Source of the DNA: Tilletia caries
Lineage: Eukaryota; Basidiomycota; Exobasidiomycetes; Tilletiales; Tilletiaceae
Reading direction: 5' to 3'
Length of the DNA: 64,000 bases
Assembly: GCA_032718865.1 (NCBI GenBank)
Contig: JALUTQ010000039.1
Location: forward strand, 1,364,001-1,428,000
A program made the translations under genes and the position numbers. Below the pieces are notes generated by a model. That model was not told the origin of the DNA, did no database searches, and saw only the letters and a program-made list of their open reading frames with translations. Positions 13,049-23,077 of the stretch are shown here, piece by piece (position 1 is the stretch's first letter; every line of letters starts with the position of its first letter).

Positions 13049-13551
13049 AGACAATTGGCGCAAGCCCGATCTGCTCACAACACGTGGTGACAATCAAGCC
13101 AGAGCGGGGGGGGGCTGTGCCCCCCCTCGACCCCCCCCTCTAACCTCGACTCTAACCGTGTTTGTAATCTATTTTGTAATCTCCACCATATCCATCCTAC
13201 CTGCTCGGGCTCCCGCCCTCACAGACTCGTCTCTAATCCTAACCCTAACCCGTCACCTTCTAACCCAGCAGGCCCGTCTCTAACTGAGGATTACACAAGC
13301 TCTAGCCCAGCATTACAACCAGATTCTTTGTCACCAGAGAAAAAAAATGCGATAAGAGGGATTCGAACCTGCGGCATCCACAGATTTAACCAGACGTCCT
13401 AACCGCTCGGCCAGAGTGGGCGGCTTTGGATGAAGGCCCTTAATCTTTGGTACAATATATCCCATCAAACCAAGAAAGACCCAATGACCATATAAAAAGC
13501 TTAATTCTCCTTCCACGTGTTTTGAGCAGATCGGGCTTGCGCCAATTGTCT
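13049..13551. repeat. Inner inverted repeat within the 12810-14064 element
   Basis: The two arms of about 38 bases begin AGACAATTGGCGCAAGCC and end near CACGTGG, with few mismatches. No clear target duplication could be set. The arms enclose the tRNA-like unit and a stretch containing CCTAACCCTAACCC at about 13238-13254. Confidence 0.7.
13340..13420 (-). ncRNA. tRNA-like Pol III unit, probably degenerate
   Basis: On the minus strand there is a perfect A box (TGGCCGAGCGG, 13403-13413), a perfect B box (GGTTCGAATCC, 13359-13369) and a run of T right after the 3' end (13340-13347) that fits a Pol III terminator. The A box form is that of Leu/Ser tRNAs. The acceptor arms do not pair: the 5' side reads CCCACTC while the 3' side reads TTATCGC. 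The T stem is also mismatched. It is therefore unlikely to be a working tRNA; a tRNA-derived (SINE-like) passenger of the surrounding inverted-repeat element fits better. Confidence 0.5.
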
Positions 13552-14064
13552 AGGCCGCCTAATCCAGTGAGTGGGTCAATTGAATCGGGCGATCGATCGC
13601 AAAGCTCTTCTGAGTGAAGTTTGTCTCATCCAAAAGCGCTCATGGCGGATCGAACATCGACCCCCCAAAACTCGCCAACCACCCCTGCACTCCAGACCAC
13701 CCAGCTCCTCAACCAGTGGACCAATTCACCTCAATACACCTGCTACGCTTTTTTCTTCGATAGTACTACAAACCCCTTCTCTGTGTTGACACTGCTTATT
13801 CAGGTGGATTTGGTGTGGTTGGTGTTCAAAGTCGTTGTACAATTTTTTTTCAATGAATCTCGAAATCTCAGATCGACCTCGACCTGCTCGAAGCACCATA
13901 GCTCAGCCGTTAGCAAGGAAAGTACGTCTCAAATTTGCATGGCGGGGTCGCTGTGGGCTAGGGGATACAGTCCATGTGTTTGCGGCTACTTTTGTTGTGT
14001 TGTGTGGGAGTTATGGTGACCGACCCACTCACTGTCCGACGACCCACTCACTGTCCCCCTCCTG

Positions 14065-14455
14065 TAGCCTTTTTCCGACTGCATTATTCCCATGCATCGC
14101 GTTCCAAACTCATAAGCGGCGGCAGTCGGCACGACTTGTTTATAGGAGGACACTGACTGGAGGCTGTAGCCCATGAGTGTCGCGTGAAAGTAATAACATC
14201 GAATGAAGTCCAGGAATGCTTGATGCTTGATGCATGGTCCATGCTGGTTGGTCACAGGAGGATGTCGTGACCTTGCGAAGATCAAAACGTCCGTTGCGAA
14301 GATCAAAACGTCCGTGGGATGTAAGACAGATGGAACACTTCGCGAGGCCGTTGCGAACCAGACGCTTTGAAGGTCCAGGTAAATGATATCTGATGCTTGA
14401 TGTGTCCAGGCTCGGAAAGGTTCGCTTTCGTCCATTACGGGCTGTGTCCTGCCAG
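14065..14455. other. Spacer between the MITE and the carboxypeptidase remnants
   Basis: No gene. A 21-base unit containing GCGAAGATCAAAACGTCCGT is repeated twice in tandem at about 14274-14315. Confidence 0.5.
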
Positions 14456-15075
14456 TCAGCTTTGGAAGAGATGCAGTGCCCGCTCAGGCTGGTCATATGG
14501 AACCAAATGGCCAGCCTCGGCGACAGTCGACCAAGCTGCAAAGCAGATGGGCGCGTCAGCACACCACTTTCGATGTCAGTATGTGCCGATCCATGTTACT
14601 CACTGAAGTTCTCTACTGTCACCGAGTCGCCAGCCCGCGTGCCATTCACGAACCAGTCCTTCTCCTTCGATGCCACCAGCTTCTCCTTGCCAGCCCACTC
14701 CATCTCCCAAAAGATGGAACGGAAGCCGTACCAATTGCATATGAAGTCGTACGTGCCCGCGTAGCGGCGTAGGCGTGCACTCGAATCCCGTTCTCCAGTA
14801 AGCCAGCAACGTACCCGACGCTGTCGACAGATTCGTCCAGTGTTTCGGCGAAGCCCTTGAAGACCTTCACATTCTCTTCGGAGTACTTGCCAATCTGGGT
14901 GTGCGTGCGAAAAGTTTAGGCAGGGCCAAAGGGAACCTTCAGTCAGCACTTTCTCAAGCCCGACCACGTCTGGCGTGCATGGACTCACTTCAGAAGCAGG
15001 GGCCGCACCCAAATACGCTCGCACGTCCTCCCTGTTGAGGAATTCCGAGATCGCGCCGAGTCTGGGTAGGTTCCT
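14456..15075 (-). pseudogene. Serine carboxypeptidase (CPY-type) C-terminal half, frameshifted
   Basis: Read on the minus strand: SEFLNREDVRAYLGAAP, an intron, then SVGYVAGLLENGIRVHAYA, TYDFICNWYG, WFVNGTRAGD, a second intron, and AGHLVPYDQPERALHLFQS then TGA at 14456. These are the substrate-pocket, catalytic Asp (TYD) and catalytic His (AGH) blocks of carboxypeptidase Y-like enzymes. Around 14760-14770 an 8-base segment CGCTACGC, nearly a copy of the bases before it, shifts the frame between HAYA and TYDF; without it the frame would be open. The N-terminal half with the catalytic Ser is missing; a piece of another gene lies upstream instead. It differs from the gene at 20223, so it is not a recent copy of that one. 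Confidence 0.75.
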
Positions 15076-15792
15076 TCGTCGTCGATGGGTGAGGAGAGGG
15101 AGAAAGAGGATGTAGAAGAGGAGGACGAGAATGGTTCGGATGAGGTGGGCGATGATGATGATGTCGCTGTTGCAGTTACTGCTGTTGTTGCTGTTGCTGA
15201 TTGCTCGCGAGTAGCGCCTGCTGTTGAGCCCATTTCGAGGTCGAAGGTGGGTGCTGTGGCTGTGGTGGCGCGCAAGACGGGGTGAGATGTGGATACTGTC
15301 GCTGCTGAGTCAGATGGATCGTGTCTGGCTCTGGAGGGCGCCTTGCTGAAGATGGAAGTGTATGGGATGAAAGCCTTCTGCTCGTGGCCAGGCAGGACGG
15401 AGAAGCGCGGGAAGACGTAGAGGTCTGTGTGTGTGGAAGAGTGGCGTGAGTTTGTCGAGTCGAGGAAAGGGAAAGAGAGCGAGAGAGAGATACTTACGGT
15501 TGAAATGTGAGTTGCGGTCGACGAGAATGACTCTGTGTGTGGGTGGCAGCTTCTGCGCGAGGACGGTGGCAGCGTGCATGCCGGCGAATGAGCCTCCGAG
15601 GACGACTACATTCTTTGTGGATGCGAAGTCGTGGTCGTTGGCAATGGCGGTGGCAGTGGCAGTGGCAGTGGCGGTGGTGAGAGTGGCGGCGGGAGTGGGG
15701 CGCGCCCGTCTGAGGCGGAGCGGGAGTGCCGCTGCCTTTGCTACGTGTGTAGACAATCCCATGCTGTCGCTGTGCTGAGCCGAGGTCGCCAT
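15076..15792 (-). pseudogene. Truncated FAD/NAD(P) oxidoreductase (AIF/AMID-like) fragment
   Basis: ATG 15792 starts a 5' piece encoding an Ala/Thr-rich leader and then NVVVLGGSFAGMHAATVLAQ, a Rossmann dinucleotide fold (GxGGSFAG type), followed by VILVDRNSHFNH. After a GTAAGT..CAG intron (about 15485-15422) come YVFPRFSVLPGHEQKAFIPY and TSIF, typical of the AIF/AMID family of FAD-dependent oxidoreductases. Similarity then stops: the frame runs into Ser/Thr-rich sequence and on into carboxypeptidase-derived sequence in another frame. The NAD-binding and C-terminal domains are absent. It lies between two carboxypeptidase remnants on the same strand, which suggests a rearranged, dead locus. Whether it is transcribed cannot be told. 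Confidence 0.65.
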
Positions 15793-15875
15793 TGGATTCG
15801 ATGTCCCGCCTTGGCTGAGCAGGGGAAGAAGCGGATCTTCTCTAGTCTGATTGAACGCCCCCGAGGAGTCACACT

Positions 15876-16990
15876 CACCAGCTCACGTCGAGCGCGCCAA
15901 CGTAGATGAGCACCCTGATGCCTCGCTCCAACAAGCCAGAAATATAACCTGCAACCATGTAGCATTCATCAGCCAACCGCTCTCTCAGACACCCACGCGG
16001 AAAGGAAAAAAAAAACCTCACCAACATTATCAACAAACTCATCCCCGCTCCTCTCAAACCCAGAATTCACATCCCAGTTGCACGTCGTGAAGTTGTCAAT
16101 CTGGCTAAGGCTCGCATGGCCGATCAGTTCCCACTTCCCGCACGTCCGGTCGGTCCAGGTACGCTTTGATGTCCCCCACCACGTCGTAGCACAGGTTCGG
16201 CACTGCGGGGTGGGAAGGGGAGCAGGTTAGGTTTTGAGCCTTCCGGTTTAAAAGGTTGGGAGAGAGGTAAGGAGAGGTACGTACTCAGACCGGCTTTGCA
16301 GTCGTTCTCCATGTTGTATCTAAAAACGCAAATGCCACAGTCGGAGAGGATCAGCAGCACACTTCTTAAGGTGTGGGAACGGAGGAACCAGACCCACGAA
16401 GAGCCCTTTCTAAAACTCACGGATTCCGACCTGTCGACGCTTACGGCCCCGAGATCCCATCCTGGCACGCATCGATGTGCATCATACAGTCATCAAACGC
16501 AAAGTTATCCCGGCACTGCAAGCAAAGAAAAAAAAGGGAAGGAGCACGATTCAGGAATGCATGAGCGGCGAGGAGGAAAGGTTAGAAGGGATGGGTGCAT
16601 CTCAAAAGGGAGGGGGGGGGGGGGAGGACTCACCACCCGCGGCAGGATCTCGTCGCATTCTTCTTCCAGACCGCCATGCCCTTGCACGCGCTGATCGGAA
16701 GGTACGGTGTCTTGGCTCCACCCTTGCGAGTGCAGAGCCTGAGAATGAGAAAAAGGTGAGCACCCTAGGTTTTCCGCAGACAAAGGTGAGAGTGAGGAGA
16801 CTCACATATCATACTCAGACGTCGCCTGTTCCGCAGGCATTCCGATCAACAATCTCAGCAGCATACCGCGGTGAGAGTGATTGCGCCGAGTCTTATGGAG
16901 GCCCTCGGTCGCCAGAGTCTTATGGAGGACGATCGGCGGGCAACCTATTACTCTTCCCAAGTCGACTCGACAACAGGATCGCGGAGTTCC
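15876..16990 (-). pseudogene. Second serine carboxypeptidase remnant, several frame breaks
   Basis: Pieces in family order on the minus strand: YAAEIVDRNACGTG (about 16870-16830), ACKGMAV and LEEECDEILPR in different frames (about 16720-16640), FAFDDCMMHIDACQDGISGP (about 16500-16440), NMENDCKAGL, NLCYDVVGDIKAYLDRPDVR (about 16200-16140), then, after a one-base shift, QIDNFTTCNWDVNSGF, and finally SGLLERGIRVLIYVGALD at 15945-15890. The cysteine pattern and CNWDVN are characteristic of CPY-type enzymes. At least two frame changes remain after plausible introns are removed, so I call it a pseudogene. The C-terminal His block is not found attached to it. Confidence 0.65.
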
Positions 16991-17205
16991 GAAGAAAAGC
17001 ACTTTTGCCCCGGGAATTTTCGCTCGTTACGGAACGTCCCAGCTTTGCGCTCACTCATGATTTGGGCACCCACAACGAACAGGTTGCATTCGTAGTGTAT
17101 GTATGTATGGGCAGTAGGATATGCTGATTCACGGAGTTCCTGCCAAGTTCAGCCCTCATCTTTCCAACTCGTCCAAGATCAATCGGCCACCTCGGGCTGC
17201 GCTGA
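16990..17205. repeat. Duplicated 3' flank of the carboxypeptidase gene
   Basis: Matches 19985-20240 with interspersed differences: shared segments include CAGCTTTGCGC, CTCACTCATGATTT, GAACAGGTTGCATT, TAGGATATGC, GTTCCTGCCAAG and TTCAGCCCTCA. The right end encodes LILDELE plus stop on the minus strand, matching the ISLDELAK end of the gene at 20223. It is a segmental duplication that brought along the last codons of a carboxypeptidase. Confidence 0.75.
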
Positions 17206-17511
17206 TCGATTGAAGATGTGAGGACGCAATTCGCATGGTCCATTCTTCAATCTCTGGTCTTGGGATAAGGACACGCTTGCATTGTGCTTCTGCTGGTATC
17301 GGTGGCTGGGCCAGTAGCTCACGTCTTTTGAGAGAAGGTCGGGGGCGGCATCGCAAAGCGGCGAGTAGACGAGCTTGACTTGGCGAGCGGCGGACGGGCA
17401 GGTTGCAAACCATAGAAAAAGCGAGCTCACCTTGCTCAAACCGCATCGTCTTGGTATTACCTCTTGCTCCAAACCAGCTTGACTTCCGGTAGAGGAGCAA
17501 CGCGGATCGAT

Positions 17512-17700
17512 CTACGCCTTGAGCTGAGACGCGTTGCTTTCCACCCTGGCCTTGTCGTCGATCCGAGCGCAGACACGGTCGTACTCCGCTTTGGCTGCCC
17601 TGGCTCTCTCCTTTGCGAGCCGGTATCCGTCGCGGTTAACACCGATGTACAGGCCCACAGCTACGGCAGCCAGAAGCGAAATGACGAGCCGGGTGTCCAT
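17512..17700 (-). CDS. Small putative single-pass membrane protein, 62 residues
   Basis: ATG 17700 to TGA 17512, no intron. It begins MDTRLVISLLAAVAVGLYIG, an uncleaved-looking hydrophobic helix, followed by a charged helical part (LAKERARAAKAEYDRVCARI). The layout, a short N-terminal membrane anchor with a charged tail, is that of many small mitochondrial inner-membrane or ER proteins. I do not recognise the family. Codon use looks like that of neighbouring genes, which favours a real gene. It lies between the carboxypeptidase remnants and a gene-poor stretch, so a chance frame cannot be excluded. Confidence 0.5.
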   Translation of the reverse strand: MDTRLVISLLAAVAVGLYIGVNRDGYRLAKERARAAKAEYDRVCARIDDKARVESNASQLKA

Positions 17701-18772
17701 TATTGTCCTCGGGGGAAGGGGAATTTGATGAAGGTGGAATCGAGAGGTCTAAGGGTGTAGGACCTTCCTCGGCCAGGCGGGAGCGATCAGCAGTGTGTGG
17801 GTCGGCTAAAGCTGAGTCAGGTCAAAATGGTGGTCGTGAGATGCTGGAAGGGAGGGTTGAGCGTTGAGGATGGGCATCTTTGGGAGTTTGGAAGTCTGGG
17901 CGAAACTTGGACGTTGCTGGGGCCGAGGCGAGATGTGAGGCATGGGATGTGGGAGGCGATGGCTAACATTGGCGCAGCTTGAGCGGGAATCTTTCTCGCT
18001 GTCATAATCCAGACAAGGGAATGGTTTTGAGGCGAGAGATGCTGTCTAAGCGATGCTGTCCAAAACTATGCGACGGTGGCGGTGGGTCGACTTCGACCTT
18101 CGAGGTTCGAACGTTATTTGGTGCGAAACGTCACAGATTGAGGACAGTCAATATATAAGATCAATAAGAATACAGCCACCTTTCCCTTCCCGCGGCCTGC
18201 GAGTAGTTGCGACTGTACGAGTAGTAGTGAGTAGCATTGAATATTCCCACGCACGTTCTTCTATTGATCCTTATTCAGCCTATTCATGCTACATACTCAG
18301 CCCTCCATTTAGGCAAAAAGCCGCAGAGGAAGCGAAAGACTCGCTTCCCAATTCACAACCCTTTGGAAAATTGACATCTGGCGGTCGCTGCTATGCACAC
18401 CAATGTCAACGACGTCCTCAATAACATCCAGGTCTCCAGGAGCCCGTCCCTTAATCCTTTTCGAAGTTCAGGGATCAGGCTAATCCTCAAGTTCCATGGG
18501 GAACATTCGCCAGAACGTGCGGCGTGCGGGTACCGAGATTGCTCAGAACACCGACAAGGCTTCAGGCTTCAGGCGTCTGGCCAGAGAGGCTGTTCTGCTA
18601 CGTTTGTAGTCGCGGCAAAAATGAGGAGAATCTGGGTATAAAGCGGCCTTTGACCTCGTCAGCTCAGGTCAGTACCGTCCTCTCATCAGCTACTTTCCAG
18701 TTACTCTTTTGACCTACACTCCTCGTCCTCCTTCTCTTATATTCCTCCTCCTCTCTTTTCATCCTCTACACC
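17701..18772. other. Intergenic region without recognised gene
   Basis: About 1.1 kb. The right part, CT-rich from about 18680 on, is the likely promoter and leader of the secreted protein gene that starts at 18773. Short runs such as CTTCAGGCTTCAGGCGTCTGG-like repeats occur near 18560. Nothing else was recognised. Confidence 0.45.
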
Positions 18773-19803
18773 ATGTCGCCTGCCACGCATTCTGCCGGAA
18801 TGAAGCTCAAGCTCAAGCAAGCCGTCGTGATCAGCTTGTTCTGGCTGAGCTCGTCTATCGCCGCCAGCGTTCCCGCCCCGGGCGCTGGTGCCCGTGGCTC
18901 CAGCCCCCTTCGCCTCAGCAAAGGTTTCAAGCCACACTCGCCTTCGCCGGCTGCCATCACCAACATGGCCGAGTTCGGCACGGTCGCCGATCAGGCCATG
19001 CTCGTCCACGACATTATCGACCGAGCCCGCGCCAACGATAACGTGATCGCTGTTGAGGACACTCACCGCTTCGGCAACTACAGCATGCGCGATGCTCTGA
19101 GTTACATCGATGCCTTCATGGACAAGGCGAGGCCCAGATTATGTGGCCCAAGAGCGACGGCGGTCTGGTCAAGCGCACGTGTGAAGGCGCTGACGATGAA
19201 ACTTGCGACCTCCCTAAAGACAGCGGCTTCTGTAACTCACTCCGGACCAACATCTGTGGCATTCCGCTTCCTAACACTGACGTGAGTAAGGGGAGGATTG
19301 TCGTTAGTCGCCGTTCATTCATTCAAGTCCTTGGTTCTGAAATCTCTCTCCCTCACCCCACTTTCCAGTTGATCTATGGTGCATTGACCGCGGTGGCCGT
19401 CATAGGCGCCATCGGATACCTGCCCGCAGCTTTCTACAACCGCAAGGCGGCCACTTTTGCCGCCATGACAGCTGCGAAGCTCAACGAGAACAAATACTAC
19501 TGGGTGGTCAAGAACGGCGAAGCCATTGCCGACGGAACTCTGAGCGTTGATGGCTACTCGGCTACCTATGACGCCTGCGCTGGTGTTGGACAGGACGAGG
19601 CTATCCTGGTCACCCGCGCTCTCTCCAACTCCGAGGCTGAGAACCACGTCGACCAGATCCAGCAGGGCTTTGCGGACATCATCGGCAACCTGGTTGACTG
19701 TGGGCAGAACAACGGCATTGGTACACTTGATGCGCATGGCAGCTGGTGGGTCGAGTTCCAGATTGCGGGAGCGCAGGGCTGTCAGCAGGCTTGCGGATAC
19801 TAG
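18773..19803 (+). CDS. Predicted secreted or membrane protein of unknown function, apparent frameshift
   Basis: ATG 18773 opens a basic N-terminus and a hydrophobic signal (AVVISLFWLSSSIAASVPA). The first frame runs to AFMDKA near 19130, where continuing similarity of style and Cys content requires a shift to the frame of EAQIMWPKSDGGLVKRTCE. From there RTCEGADDETCDLPKDSGFC and NICGIPLPNTD follow, then a GTGAGT..CCAG intron (about 19280-19370), a hydrophobic helix (LIYGALTAVAVIGAIGYLPA) and a soluble C-terminal part ending QGCQQACGY. One missing base around 19132 would explain the break, either a real mutation or a sequence error. I do not recognise the family. It lies downstream of a gene-poor region and convergent with the carboxypeptidase. 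Confidence 0.55.
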
Positions 19804-20222
19804 AGACTGTCTCTGTTGTTGTACCATCTGAATACTTGTAGAACACAATATGCCGCCCCGTTATGATTATACACATATCCATCGATCGAGGCGCTTTGAT
19901 CGAACTTGACGCTGACTTTTGAACGCTTGCTTTCTGAACCGGATATTGTATTATGTGTGTAGCAACGAGTTGAGGCGACACGGGCAACGTTGCTCGTTGC
20001 AGAACGTTCCAGCTTTGCGCAAGCGCTCACTCATGATTTCGATACCCCCATAATGAACAGGTTGCATTTGTTGGAATAGTATTGCGGTGAAAGGTCGAAG
20101 CGCGGATGGACGAACAAACCATGGAACGAGATACATAGGGTCCTTCCCGTGCTATTGCTGTTCCCATAACGTATGTGTACTAGGATATGCCTATTCGCGA
20201 AGTTCCTGCCAAGGTTCAGCCC
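19804..20222. other. Convergent intergenic region, source of the duplicated flank
   Basis: Contains the 3' ends of the secreted-protein and carboxypeptidase genes. The part from about 19985 to 20222 is the counterpart of the segment duplicated at 16990-17205. Confidence 0.6.
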
Positions 20223-22126
20223 TCACTTTGCCAACTCGTCCAAGCTGATCTGGCCCACGAGGTATTGGAGAGTCTTGAAAGCAGCGGCAGGATAGTCTCT
20301 GCAGAGAGTTTGGGCCAGTCAGACACGTTCAGCTCGTAGGTCAAAGGCAGACTTCACTTGATCGGGTCACTCACTGCGGAATCATGTGGCCGCTATCCGT
20401 GATCTCGACGTATGTAAGGCCCCTCTCTTCATGGAAGACACCCGCATCAGATCCGTCGACGATGAGTCTACGGGAGGGCGCGGTCTGGAAGCCTTGCAGA
20501 CCATGGAAGGTCGTGTTTTGGATGCTTAGTCTTGTTCCGTTCGCAATCAGGACATAACTGGAGTGAACAAATTGTGTCAGTTAGAGGCTCAGAACAGGCT
20601 CAGCAAACGCGACGATCCGACCACTCACTCTTGCAATCCATGCTGTGATGCAGAAAGATCGAGATGGGTGCGTCAGACTTCCAGGCTCTGTGATATCGGA
20701 CACGCAAGCGAACTCACTTGAATCAGAGTACGTTTACTCTTCTCGATGACCTGGCCTATCACAGTGATGTCCGGAGGAGGACTGCGATCAACGCCCCCTC
20801 GGAACGGACTCTTGTCGCTGCACTCTTTCCATGTGATCGAGGGATCCGCATGAATAGCCTCTTTGAAGCCTTTGATGTTGTTCAGGAAGTTGTCTGCGCT
20901 CGCCACGTTTTCGTTAGGGGGAAAGCCGAGGGGGTCGGTCAAGGGATACCACGAGTGAGCGGGTCTAGTGTCATAGACGTTGAAAGATCCGTTCGTCTGC
21001 CTGTAAGCCTCCCCGAAGATGTCTGACCATGGACTGTAGTTTTGGAAGTCTCCGGCCTTTGCAGGTACGGTGAGTGGACCGAGGGGTGGGTAAAGGAGAT
21101 TCTTCTCAATATAGTCGTAGATGCCGTGCTTCTTGGCATTGTCGACGAGATCAGATATGAAGGCATCCGAAAGCTTGAGGTCCTTTTGGTGTGCGATAGC
21201 GTATGGAACGGACGGGATCTCTTCGCCAAACGCGTCGCCGGTGATGGATGGATCGTTCACGTTGACTCCTTGGAGATTGATGCCAGCCGCTTTGTTGACC
21301 GCTACGGAGCGCTGAAAGATTGCGTTGGCGATATACATGATATACATCCCTGTTGAGACAATCTTTCAGCACTGAACGAATGGAAAGGAATGGCGATGGA
21401 CCAACGCACCTGCATAGCTCTCTCCTGTGAGCCAGAGCTCTTGTCCCTTCATTTCCTGAAAGATGTCAAAGAAGTTGTCGAGGAAGCCGACGAAATCGCG
21501 ACTGACATCATCCTCGTTGGCAACCGAGGCCTTTCCTTTGGTGAAGCCGACGCTGACTGGATGTTCGACCCAGATCACGTTGGCCAACCTGGTCCACGAG
21601 TACTGGCTCTTCACGACTTTGGTACTGTTGACTGTGGATGTAGGAGCAGCCTGTGACGTTTAATAAAGAAGGCGAGCCCCGATCTGAGCTCAGAAAGGAC
21701 AGACTCACAAGGCAAGGCAAACGGGCCGTTCTCCTGCATCACTGTGGATATAGAAGCAGATGGCAACGTTCAATGACAAAGTGCAGTCCTACTCTGAGTC
21801 TAAACAGGACCATACTCACGACCTTCCAGGCTTGAACATCCAGGGCCTCCATTGTTCCAGATGATGGTCGTGTTCGAAGGTTCATCGGCTGGGAACATCC
21901 AGAAGTAGAGCTGTCGGGATGTGTCGTTCTTGGACACCGGAATGTTGCCGGCATAGGACGTGTTCAGTCGGAATGGAATTCCGGGCAGGGTCCGGTTCAC
22001 CTTGAAAGCCTCGGCCGCTGGGTTGCTGAAGGTGATCGACTCGCCGCAAGTCCTCCCTTTGGCTTGGCTCACTGGCGAGGCAAAGGCGCATGCTACGAGA
22101 GAGAGCAACGGAATGACGAATCGCAT
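20223..22126 (-). CDS. Secreted serine carboxypeptidase (family S10), complete
   Basis: Starts at ATG 22126 with a signal peptide (MRFVIPLLSLVACAFASPV) and ends with TGA at 20223; I place seven introns or so. Motifs in order: WNNGGPGCSSLEG (oxyanion loop), ELWLTGESYAG with the catalytic Ser, the 14-base exon for HGLQ whose split codon gives the catalytic Asp (HGLQ-D-YVLIANG), and GHMIP with the catalytic His. All exon joins I checked keep the frame, so the enzyme looks active. The family removes C-terminal residues from peptides in the vacuole or outside the cell. The paralogue at 1-682 shares the exon layout. Broken copies lie at 14456-17205. Upstream is a CT-rich promoter of about 430 bases ending at a MITE. 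Confidence 0.92.
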
Positions 22127-22566
22127 CGTGGGCGATGACCTCCTGTATTGATCCTGTAGGAGAGATGAAGAGGGGAGGGATATAAGGTAGGGACTAGGGA
22201 CAGGAAGGGAGGAACAGAAAGAAGAATCGCTCAGCCTGAACACGAAAAGAGAGGGTAAGGGCGGGAAGGGGAAGGGGAAGGGGATTTGGCCCCCCGTCGC
22301 CCTTTTGTAGTTCGAGGCATCGGGTAAGTTTCCAAGTGGCTGGTTGACACTGATAAGCAACTCGCTCAGTCTATAAGGGGGCTGGGACAGTGGGACCCTT
22401 TCTTCACTCATCGACCATGGATTACCGGTCACTATAGTCACTGCTGAGTGCTGACGTCGCCGCCCGGGCCCATGGACAGGCGCTGCCTCAAAAGCATTCA
22501 CCGTGCGAAGGGAATAACTGAAGCCTGTTACAGCAACCTGCAAAATGGATGACACTCGATAAATTA

Positions 22567-22933
22567 GGGGTATTCGCCAGTTCTAGGCAGTAGATGAGGT
22601 ACTGCAACGATTTCGCCGAGGCAGCAGGCCCGAATGAACACCCCCGGTGTAGAAGGGGCTGAAGATGTAGTTAATATGAAGGGAAATGAGGTAACCCGGG
22701 GAGTAGTTGGCTGGAAGATGAGGCAAAAGTACGATGAAGTCGACGATGAAGTGGATAAAGTGGGACAAAAACCTGGTCGCGACCAGGGTTTTGTCCCAAC
22801 TATTTCGATATCGTGGCTCAATTGGGGAAATGAAACGGGATTTGGTCTGAACCGCCGAAACGCCATATCGTACTGCAACGTTAACGAAATCGTTGCAGTA
22901 CCTCATCTACTGCCTAGAACTGGCGAATACCCC
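22567..22933. mobile_element. TA-flanked long-hairpin MITE, 367 bases
   Basis: Near-perfect terminal inverted repeats of about 49 bases (starting GGGGTATTCGCCAGTTCTAG) at 22567-22615 and 22885-22933, flanked by TA on both sides (22565-22566 and 22934-22935). The centre has a second palindrome around 22760-22800 (GACAAAAACCTGGTCGCGAC and its complement). No coding capacity. The TA target duplication and size fit a Tc1/mariner-mobilised miniature element. Confidence 0.85.
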
Positions 22934-23077
22934 TATTGGGTGTGCACACACTTTAAAGTTTGAGACCCGAACTTTTCTCCGTCGCCCACCAAGCACCAAG
23001 TACCAACGTTTTTCTCAGTTGCACCCTTGATCCCTAATCCCTATCATCTCATTCCAAATCATTGCAGCGGATTCATC

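Larger units (their letters stand above)
12810..14064. mobile_element. TA-flanked inverted-repeat element (Tc1/mariner-type MITE), 1255 bases
   Basis: The left end reads CAGGAGGGGGACAGTGAGTG (then GGTCGG) and the right end is its reverse complement; the right end also has a second, shorter copy of the repeat just inside. TA dinucleotides flank both ends (12808-12809 and 14065-14066), as expected for Tc1/mariner insertion. No transposase is encoded. Inside is a second inverted repeat of about 38 bases (13049-13087 with 13512-13551), beginning AGACAATTGGCGCAAGCC, and inside that a tRNA-like unit. The nesting suggests one element inserted into another or a composite built by successive gains. 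Confidence 0.75.

Noticed and set aside
13238..13254. A chromosome end or telomere
   Set aside because: Only two to three CCCTAA-like units, surrounded by single-copy-looking sequence and a MITE.
13348..13420. A functional tRNA-Leu or tRNA-Ser gene
   Set aside because: The internal promoter boxes are perfect, but the acceptor arms and T stem do not pair, so a working tRNA is unlikely.
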